The notes beneath the pieces were generated by a model. It worked only from the letters and a program-made list of their open reading frames with translations. It was not told the DNA's origin and did not search any database. From NCBI RefSeq assembly GCF_005503535.1, contig NZ_SCNN01000005.1, positions 62,001 to 126,000 on the forward strand: a DNA stretch of 64,000 nt, given 5' to 3'. Within the stretch, counting starts at the first letter, position 1. Each line of letters begins with the position of its first letter. Source of the DNA: Mesorhizobium comanense (GTDB lineage Bacteria; Pseudomonadota; Alphaproteobacteria; Rhizobiales; Rhizobiaceae). Both the position numbers and the translations under genes were made by a program. Below are positions 58,363 through 64,000 of this stretch, piece after piece.

Positions 58363-58740
58363 TCAGTCTGCCTTGACGATATGCCAGACCTCGCCGACGC
58401 CATCTCCAGTCACGTCGCCGGCTTTCTTGTCCTTGATGAAGGTGTAGACCGGCTTGCCGTCATAGGCCCACATCTTGGTCCCGTCGGTGCGGTCGACGAT
58501 GCTCCATTCGTCGTCCGCCTTGGCGCCGGCCTCCGCCTTCAGCGGCGGCCAGTTGGTGGCGCATTTGTCGTAGCAGTTGGTCTTGCCCTTCTCGTCCTTG
58601 TCATAGGTGTAGAGCGTCATGCCGTTGGCATCGGTGTATATCTTGGTGCCGTTGACCTCGGCCTCCTTCCACGCTTCGGCGGCAAAGGAGGCGGCGGTGC
58701 TGAGCAGGAGCGCGGCGAGCCCCACGGTTATGGTTTTCAT
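58363..58740 (-). CDS. COG4315-type secreted repeat protein
   Basis: A 125-residue exported protein. The signal peptide is MKTITVGLAALLLSTAASFA followed by AEAW. The mature part holds two copies of the family repeat with Y/W-x-Y/F-x-x-D: MTLYTYDKDEKGKTNCYDKC, then NWPPL, and later MWAYDGKPVYTFIKDKKAGD. Two cysteines in NCYDKCATNW are conserved in the family. Function is unknown; such proteins are often found as small periplasmic or lipid-anchored proteins. ATG 58740 follows CAGGGAGATTTTC. It is divergent from ccdA. Confidence 0.9.
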   Translation of the reverse strand: MKTITVGLAALLLSTAASFAAEAWKEAEVNGTKIYTDANGMTLYTYDKDEKGKTNCYDKCATNWPPLKAEAGAKADDEWSIVDRTDGTKMWAYDGKPVYTFIKDKKAGDVTGDGVGEVWHIVKAD

Positions 58741-58998
58741 GAAAATCTCCCTGGCTGATCGGAGGCACGCGCGAAACCGCGGCCTCGTCCTGACAACGTC
58801 TGTCGGCATGATTTCTTCCCGGGAATGCCTGTTGGCGTCCGACCGAGGGTAACAATTCCTGCCGCCCGGCCGTATTGGGGTGACGCAGCCGCATCCCGGC
58901 CAACCCGATCGCCGGTCGGCCAATGGTTGCGACAGAATGGTGATTGGCTAACGGGTCGGCGCGTCGCTATATCGGCGCTGAACAGGCGGAGTTCTGGA

Positions 58999-59745
58999 AT
59001 GGCATTGGACATCGGCTATGTCAGCGCGGTCGGGGCGGGCGCCATCTCGTTCCTGTCACCTTGCGTTCTGCCGCTGGTGCCACCCTATCTCTGCTATATG
59101 GCCGGTGTGTCGGTCGACGATTTCCGCGGCAATGCCGGCGTGACGGCAAGGCAAGGCGCTCGCGGCGCGCTGCTCGCATCCTCGATCGCCTTCGTGCTCG
59201 GGTTCTCCACCGTGTTCGTGGCGCTGGGCGCCGGCGCCTCGACCATCGGCCGGCTGCTGCGCGTCTGGCAGGAGCCGCTGGCCATGGGCGCCGGCGTGCT
59301 GATCATCCTGATGGGCCTGAACTTCCTCGGCATCCTGCGCATTCCATTCCTGTCGCGCGAGGCGCGATTTCAGTCGCAGGGCAAGCCGGCAAGCGCGGTG
59401 GCCGCCTATGTCATGGGCCTGGCCTTCGCCTTCGGCTGGACGCCCTGCATCGGCCCGGTACTGGGACCGATCCTGACGCTGGCCGGCGGACGCGAAACCG
59501 TGGGCGAGGGCGCATTGTTGCTCGCCGCGTATTCGCTCGGACTGGGCATCCCGTTCCTGATCGCCGCGCTGTTTTCGGGCGCCTTCATGCGCTTCCTCGG
59601 CAAGTTCCGCGTCCATCTCGGCCGCGTCGAAAAGGCGATCGGCGCGCTGCTGGTCGTCGCCGGCGTGTTCTTCCTCACCGGCGGCGTGCAGACTGTGTCC
59701 TACTGGCTGCTGGAGAATTTCCCGGTGCTGGGGCGGCTGGGGTAG
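58999..59745 (+). CDS. ccdA: cytochrome c biogenesis protein CcdA
   Basis: A 248-residue membrane protein with six helices that carries reducing equivalents from thioredoxin across the inner membrane for cytochrome c maturation or periplasmic thiol reduction. The redox cysteines lie in FLSPCVLPLVPPYLCYM (first repeat) and FGWTPCIGPVLGPILTLAGG (second repeat). The frame is open to 58825, but ATG 58999 has GGCGGAG eight bases ahead and starts just before the first helix. No thioredoxin-like partner or ccm gene is adjacent. Confidence 0.93.
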   Translation: MALDIGYVSAVGAGAISFLSPCVLPLVPPYLCYMAGVSVDDFRGNAGVTARQGARGALLASSIAFVLGFSTVFVALGAGASTIGRLLRVWQEPLAMGAGVLIILMGLNFLGILRIPFLSREARFQSQGKPASAVAAYVMGLAFAFGWTPCIGPVLGPILTLAGGRETVGEGALLLAAYSLGLGIPFLIAALFSGAFMRFLGKFRVHLGRVEKAIGALLVVAGVFFLTGGVQTVSYWLLENFPVLGRLG

Positions 59746-59787
59746 CGATCCGGACGCACGCTTTTGGCTGCCGTCATTTGCCCGCTG

Positions 59788-60918
59788 TCAAAAATGAGGT
59801 TCGACACGCTGGAAGACGCAGACGCTTTTGAATCCGTCGGCGAGCGGCCGGACGAGGATAGCGGTCGGCTGGTTTTGCAAACCGCTTGGCTGCGCCAGCA
59901 AATAGAGCTTTCCGTCGATCCGCTGCGTATCGAAGTGGACGTAGCGCCAACTCACATCCGGATAGAGGCCTGGCATGTGTCCGGCAATCACGCTCCATCC
60001 CGATGGCAATTTGTCCGCCGAGAACGTGCCCTGATCGTCGTCGAGCATGCTCTCTTTCAGGATTTTCGAAGGATCGGCCGTTACAGGCGCCAGCAGCATC
60101 AGGTCGCCGTCGAAATAATGATTGGTCCCGCTCCAGCGAACAAGCTTGCGAAGCACGCCAGGGGACACTTCGACCGTTGCGATGTTGATATCTTGTCCTG
60201 CGGTCTCCTCGGGGAAGATCTTGGCGGTATCGCTGACGGTGGTGCTGACCCCTTGAAATCCTTTTGGCCGAAGGCGCAGAAACTTTCGGCAAAGACGCGG
60301 CTCCGTGGTCTCGCGCGCCAACAAAATAGTGCCAGTTGGCGGTCGACTGCCTTGCGCTGCATATTCGATGTGATCGACCTTGTAGCGACTGAGCTCGAAT
60401 GGCTCGTCCTTACAGGTAATCTCGCCCTTTTCCGGAGCCTCGGGGCTGGCGGCGACACCGCAATAGCTCAGCCGGTCCGGCCGGATGACGATCCCGATGA
60501 GCCAAGGGTCTTCGTCCGCTCCATAGCCGGGCTTCCATTGTTTGCGTGACAGAACCTTTCGCTTTACGACCCAGAGGCTGAAGAAGGCCGGCGGATCGCC
60601 GCCGCCCATGCCATAGCCGAAGGCTTGCTCCTGACCGTCGCGAATGCGGATCGTCCAGCCATTGCCCATGGCGCAATTCGATTGGCCGAGGGTCGGCGTC
60701 GCCGATAGGCCCTGGTCGGCGCTGGCCGGCAGTTGACGATAGACGATAGGCTCTTCGTTCGCGGTCATTGTAAAGCGGACCAACGCGACATCGTGGCCGG
60801 GCTGGCAAACCACCTCTGCATGTGGGGTGGCATAATCGGCTCGGGCTGGGTCCGGACAGATCAAGGCGCAGAGCAAAATCACAAAAGCGGTAAGAGCATG
60901 CGGATCCCGGCTCACCAT
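59788..60918 (-). CDS. secreted protein of unknown function
   Basis: A 376-residue exported protein that I do not recognise. The signal peptide is HALTAFVILLCALICPDPARA. The mature part carries several cysteines (EVVCQPGHDVA, QSNCAMGNG, RLSYCGVAA, GEITCKDEPF, RLCRKFLRL, SVCVFQR), so disulfides are likely. Segments such as YFDGDLMLLAPVTADPSKIL and GKLYLLAQPSGLQNQPTA suggest a beta-rich fold. ATG 60918 (MVSRDPHAL) has AGGA nine bases ahead; the open frame extends further to 60981. It is convergent with ccdA and divergent from glmU. Confidence 0.78.
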   Translation of the reverse strand: MVSRDPHALTAFVILLCALICPDPARADYATPHAEVVCQPGHDVALVRFTMTANEEPIVYRQLPASADQGLSATPTLGQSNCAMGNGWTIRIRDGQEQAFGYGMGGGDPPAFFSLWVVKRKVLSRKQWKPGYGADEDPWLIGIVIRPDRLSYCGVAASPEAPEKGEITCKDEPFELSRYKVDHIEYAAQGSRPPTGTILLARETTEPRLCRKFLRLRPKGFQGVSTTVSDTAKIFPEETAGQDINIATVEVSPGVLRKLVRWSGTNHYFDGDLMLLAPVTADPSKILKESMLDDDQGTFSADKLPSGWSVIAGHMPGLYPDVSWRYVHFDTQRIDGKLYLLAQPSGLQNQPTAILVRPLADGFKSVCVFQRVEPHF

Positions 60919-61123
60919 CGAAAGTGTCCTTATCAGAGCATGACCGCGCCACGATCCCGGCAGCCAGCAGAACGTTTTCAAAAAACCTTTTTGTAATACC
61001 AGGACCCGCTGATTAAGAGTCAGCTGCTCTGCGCCATCTCACCGGAATTTAACCGCATTGGTGCAGCATGCCGCCGCTGCTATCGTGTCTTGATTCCCAA
61101 CCCTTTGATATGGTTGTCCTTCC

Positions 61124-62497
61124 ATGAGCCAGAGATCCTGCCTGTCCGTCATCCTCGCCGCCGGCGAAGGCACGCGCATGAAGAGCGCGCTGCCGAAGGT
61201 GCTGCATCAGATCGCCGGGCTGCCGATGGTCGCGCATGTGGTGAAGGCGGCGGAAGGCGCTGGCGCGAGCGCGCTGGCGCTGGTGATCGGCCACGGGGCG
61301 GAGGACATGCGCAAGGCTGCGGCGAAGTTCGCGCCGAAGGCAGATATGTTCGTGCAGGAACAGCGGCTGGGTACCGCCCATGCCGTCCTGGCCGCGCGCC
61401 AAGCGATATCAAAGGGTTACGACGATATCCTCGTCATGTTCGGCGACACGCCGCTGATCGATGCCGAGGCGCTGGCGGCGGCGCGCGGCAGGCTGGCGGA
61501 AGGGGCAGCCGTGGTGGTCATCGGCTTCCGCACCGCCAACCCGGCCGGCTATGGCCGGCTGATCGAGAAGGACGGCGGGTTGATCGCCATCCGCGAGGAA
61601 AAGGACTGCTCCGAAGAGGAGAAAAAGATCGGCTTCTGCAACGCCGGCATGATGGCCGTGGCTGGCAAGCATGCGTTGAAGCTGCTCGACGCGGTCGGCA
61701 ACAAGAACGCAAAAGGCGAGTACTATCTCACGGACATCGTCGAGATCGCCGGGGCGCAGGGGCTTGATGTGGTTGCGACCGAAGCGAGCTTCGAGAATGC
61801 GCTCGGCATCAACAACCGTGCCGAACTGGCGCAGGCCGAAGGCATCTGGCAAACGCGGCGCCGCCGCGAGGCGATGCTCGCGGGCGTGACGCTGATCGCG
61901 CCGGAGACCGTGTATTTCTCGCACGACACCGAGATCGGCGCGGACACGATTGTCGAGCCCAATGTCTGGTTTGGCCCGGGCGTCACAGTGGCTCAGGGCG
62001 CGAAAATCCATGCGTTCAGCCATATCGAGGGCGCCACGATCGCATCCAATTGTGATGTCGGCCCGTTCGCGCGGCTGCGGCCGGGCGCCGACCTCCGGAC
62101 CAAGGCAAAGGTCGGCAATTTCTGCGAGGTCAAGCAGGCCATCGTCGAGGAGGGCGCCAAGGTCAACCATCTGACCTATATCGGCGACGCGCGCGTCGGG
62201 GCCGGCGCCAATATCGGCGCAGGAACCATCACCTGCAACTATGACGGCTATTCGAAATTCTTCACCGACATCGGCGAGGGCGCCTTCATCGGCTCAAACT
62301 CCTCGCTGGTGGCGCCGGTCACCATCGGCAAGGGCGGCTATATCGCCTCCGGCAGCGTCATCACCGAAAATGTGCCCGAGGACGCGCTGGCCTTCGGCCG
62401 CGCCCGCCAGAAGACCATCCCAGGCAAGGGCAAGGAACTGCGGGAGCGCTTTGCCTCGGCCGCCGCAGCGAAGAAGAAGGCTGGTTCCGACCACTAG
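61124..62497 (+). CDS. glmU: bifunctional UDP-N-acetylglucosamine pyrophosphorylase / glucosamine-1-phosphate acetyltransferase
   Basis: A 457-residue cytosolic enzyme for the last two steps to UDP-GlcNAc, the precursor of peptidoglycan and lipid A. The N-terminal uridylyltransferase has [28 protein letters not shown]-type sequence ([14 protein letters not shown]) and [10 protein letters not shown]. The C-terminal left-handed beta-helix (about 255-430) shows hexapeptide repeats, with [20 protein letters not shown] and [16 protein letters not shown] at the acetyltransferase site. glmS follows on the same strand, but two minus-strand genes lie between. Confidence 0.97.
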   Translation: MSQRSCLSVILAAGEGTRMKSALPKVLHQIAGLPMVAHVVKAAEGAGASALALVIGHGAEDMRKAAAKFAPKADMFVQEQRLGTAHAVLAARQAISKGYDDILVMFGDTPLIDAEALAAARGRLAEGAAVVVIGFRTANPAGYGRLIEKDGGLIAIREEKDCSEEEKKIGFCNAGMMAVAGKHALKLLDAVGNKNAKGEYYLTDIVEIAGAQGLDVVATEASFENALGINNRAELAQAEGIWQTRRRREAMLAGVTLIAPETVYFSHDTEIGADTIVEPNVWFGPGVTVAQGAKIHAFSHIEGATIASNCDVGPFARLRPGADLRTKAKVGNFCEVKQAIVEEGAKVNHLTYIGDARVGAGANIGAGTITCNYDGYSKFFTDIGEGAFIGSNSSLVAPVTIGKGGYIASGSVITENVPEDALAFGRARQKTIPGKGKELRERFASAAAAKKKAGSDH

Positions 62498-62498
62498 G

Positions 62499-62867
62499 TC
62501 AGCCCGTAGCTTCCCTGCCGAAAGCTGCCGTTACCTCGATCTTGCCGACGATTGCTTGGTTGAATTCGCGCAGATTCTCGGCGGGTATCCAGTATTCGAG
62601 ATGTGCTCTGCTGCCAGCCTGCTCAACTCGATAGCGCTCAAGGTATGTCGTCTGTACTTCGAAACGGGTCACAAACCCAGCGCCGCTGGCCGGCACGTTC
62701 CAGTCGCGAGCGATCTGAATGGCATAGGCTTCGGACAGAACCGGATAGAAAATCGGTTGATCGGGCAGTCGGGGCGGAAATTCTTGCATCCCCGAAGCCT
62801 CGATCAGTTCAAGTTCCTTCGGTCCGACTGGTCGCCACAGTGTTACAGTGTTTTTGGCTTCGCTCAT
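62499..62867 (-). CDS. hypothetical protein, 'ADP-ribosylation/crystallin J1' annotated family
   Basis: A 122-residue soluble protein: TVTLWRPVGPKELELIEASG, then PDQPIFYPVLSEAYAIQIAR and VTRFEVQTTYLERYRVEQ, and finally EYWIPAENLREFNQAIVGKI. I recognise this as the small bacterial family often labelled ADP-ribosylation/crystallin J1; that label is by annotation habit and no activity is shown. No signal or membrane helix is present. It is convergent with glmU, one base apart, and the next gene on its strand is the MAPEG gene. Confidence 0.82.
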   Translation of the reverse strand: MSEAKNTVTLWRPVGPKELELIEASGMQEFPPRLPDQPIFYPVLSEAYAIQIARDWNVPASGAGFVTRFEVQTTYLERYRVEQAGSRAHLEYWIPAENLREFNQAIVGKIEVTAAFGREATG

Positions 62868-62894
62868 GCGCGGAGTAAAACGAACAGGTGTGGC

Positions 62895-63290
62895 CTAGGC
62901 AAGCCACAAGTAAACGATGCGCCCGAGCGCGCCGAGCAGCAGCGCGAAGGCCGCCAGCGACTGGATGAAGAATCCGGGATAGCGCTTCAGCGGAGCCTGG
63001 AGATACCCGACGAAATAGGCGATGCGGCCGACCAGCCAGACAAGGCCGAGGCCGGCGGCCCAGCCCGGACTCCAGTAGATCGCGAACAGCCACATCGAGG
63101 GCAGGAAGACCGGTATCCACTCCACTGTGTTGAGATGGGCGCGTATGGCGCGTTCGAGCAGAGGATCGCCTGTCATGGTCGGCGCCAGAATTCCGGTTCT
63201 GGAGTGGGTTCGGGCCACGGTGAGCGCCATTCCGAATACGGTCAGGCCGCATAAAAGTGTGACGATCGATACGGCGTAATACTGGTCCAT
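62895..63290 (-). CDS. MAPEG family membrane protein
   Basis: A 131-residue protein with four helices. The family signature appears as RTHSRTGILAPTMTGDPLLER, then AHLNTVEWIPVFLPSMWLFA with the conserved Asn-x-x-Glu (NTVE), and a C-terminal VGRIAYFVGYLQAPLKR. MAPEG proteins include microsomal glutathione transferases; the bacterial members are mostly uncharacterised. ATG 63290 follows GGAGGCCGGG; nine upstream codons in the open frame are not used. Divergent from glmS. Confidence 0.9.
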   Translation of the reverse strand: MDQYYAVSIVTLLCGLTVFGMALTVARTHSRTGILAPTMTGDPLLERAIRAHLNTVEWIPVFLPSMWLFAIYWSPGWAAGLGLVWLVGRIAYFVGYLQAPLKRYPGFFIQSLAAFALLLGALGRIVYLWLA

Positions 63291-63568
63291 CCCGGCCTCC
63301 TTTGTTGTTATCGGCAATCACTCCACCACGGTCGTAGATGGCGCAAGGTCGCCGGCCAGCAATAGACCCGAACGGCAAAGATGAACGAACGGCATCCCGC
63401 CTGCCGAAAAACCGAACAATCGCGGTAACCCGATTGCAAGAGCGGTCTGTCATGGTGCATGCCTGAAAAAACGTCCGTTACAGCGGGCGAAATGCATTGT
63501 GACTTTCACGGCGGACCGGCCATCCCTAAATAGCGCTGGTTTTCCATGGGGAATCGGGGACTGTCTGC

Positions 63569-64000
63569 ATGTGCGGTATCGTTGGAATCGTCGGCCATTC
63601 GCAGGTTGCCCCGCTTATCGTCGACGCCCTGAAACGATTGGAATATCGCGGTTATGACTCGGCCGGTGTCGCGACCATCGAGCACGGTGCGCTTGGCCGC
63701 CGGCGCGCCGAAGGCAAGCTGGTAAACCTCGAACGCCGGCTGAAGGAAGAGCCGCTCGACGGCACGATCGGCATCGGCCACACGCGCTGGGCGACGCATG
63801 GCGTACCCAATGAGACCAATGCGCATCCGCATTTTTCCGATGGCGTCGCCATCGTCCACAACGGCATCATCGAGAATTTCGCCGAACTGCGCGACGAACT
63901 GAAGCGTGACGGCTACTCTTTCTCGTCGCAGACCGACACCGAGGTCGTCGCCCATCTGGTGGCGCGCGAGCTCGCCAGGGGACTGAAGCCCGTCGAAGCC
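63569..64000 (+). CDS. glmS: glutamine-fructose-6-phosphate aminotransferase, 3' end outside window
   Basis: The N-terminal 144 residues of GlmS, which makes glucosamine-6-phosphate from fructose-6-phosphate and glutamine. The start [15 protein letters not shown] gives the N-terminal nucleophile cysteine (Cys2 of the ORF, Cys1 after Met removal). Other class II glutaminase motifs are [31 protein letters not shown] and [16 protein letters not shown]. The frame is open to the window end with no stop, so it continues beyond. No glmS ribozyme-like element is seen, as expected in a Gram-negative. The 278-base gap upstream is A/T-richer near 63300 and may hold the promoter. Confidence 0.97.
   Translation, partial: MCGIVGIVGHSQVAPLIVDALKRLEYRGYDSAGVATIEHGALGRRRAEGKLVNLERRLKEEPLDGTIGIGHTRWATHGVPNETNAHPHFSDGVAIVHNGIIENFAELRDELKRDGYSFSSQTDTEVVAHLVARELARGLKPVEA

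Noticed and set aside
58013..58447. 144-residue frame between topA and the COG4315 gene
   Set aside because: It overlaps the COG4315 gene on the other strand, contains a palindrome and a hairpin, and lacks a ribosome site.

Overview
The window is high-GC, densely coded chromosomal DNA of an alphaproteobacterium of the Rhizobiales, most probably Mesorhizobium or a close relative. The evidence is the divK-pleD pair, a Tad/Cpa pilus cluster, the order dinB...DUF3572-divK-pleD and rpmG...MFS-NUDIX-DUF983-rnr-topA, rhizobial-type intergenic palindromes, and a tandem glycine riboswitch ahead of gcvTHP. Nearly all of it is core housekeeping sequence. I see no phage, transposase, CRISPR array, rRNA or tRNA.

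Layout. 0-5.4 kb: the end of a DUF2336 gene, a FUSC-family exporter and parE. 5.6-14 kb: Tad pilus genes cpaB-cpaC-small lipoprotein-cpaE-cpaF-tadB-tadC, an unknown gene and a TadD-like TPR lipoprotein. 14.2-15.4 kb: a membrane diguanylate cyclase. 15.4-19.9 kb: gcvT-gcvH-gcvP on the minus strand under a tandem glycine riboswitch. 20-24.2 kb: a duplicated TerB-like protein of unknown function, a molybdopterin oxidoreductase with a cytochrome b, a DUF1345 membrane protein and a YaiI-family protein. 24.2-26 kb: glutathione-dependent formaldehyde oxidation (gfa, class III alcohol dehydrogenase). 26.2-32.8 kb: pccA, dnaE and a two-TM ion channel with a zinc ribbon. 32.8-39 kb: an EamA transporter, secreted unknowns, dinB, a GNAT, a HAD hydrolase and DUF3572. 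39.3-41.1 kb: divK-pleD, the cell-cycle/c-di-GMP pair.

41.1-49.6 kb looks like an accessory block placed between pleD and rpmG. It holds a strongly structured RNA with an intrinsic terminator, a flavin hydroxylase, and a GntR-controlled unit joining a Cys/Met-metabolism PLP enzyme to a complete carbohydrate-type ABC importer. A FadR-type operator overlaps the predicted gntR promoter. This is the region with the most unexplained biology.

49.6-58 kb returns to the conserved rpmG...topA order on the minus strand. 58.3-64 kb holds a COG4315 secreted protein, ccdA, an unknown secreted protein, glmU, two small minus-strand genes and the start of glmS, which is cut by the window end. Several dispersed palindromic repeats sit between genes, at gene ends and inside the ABC operon. 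Start codons were chosen from Shine-Dalgarno sequences and family length; no database search was possible.
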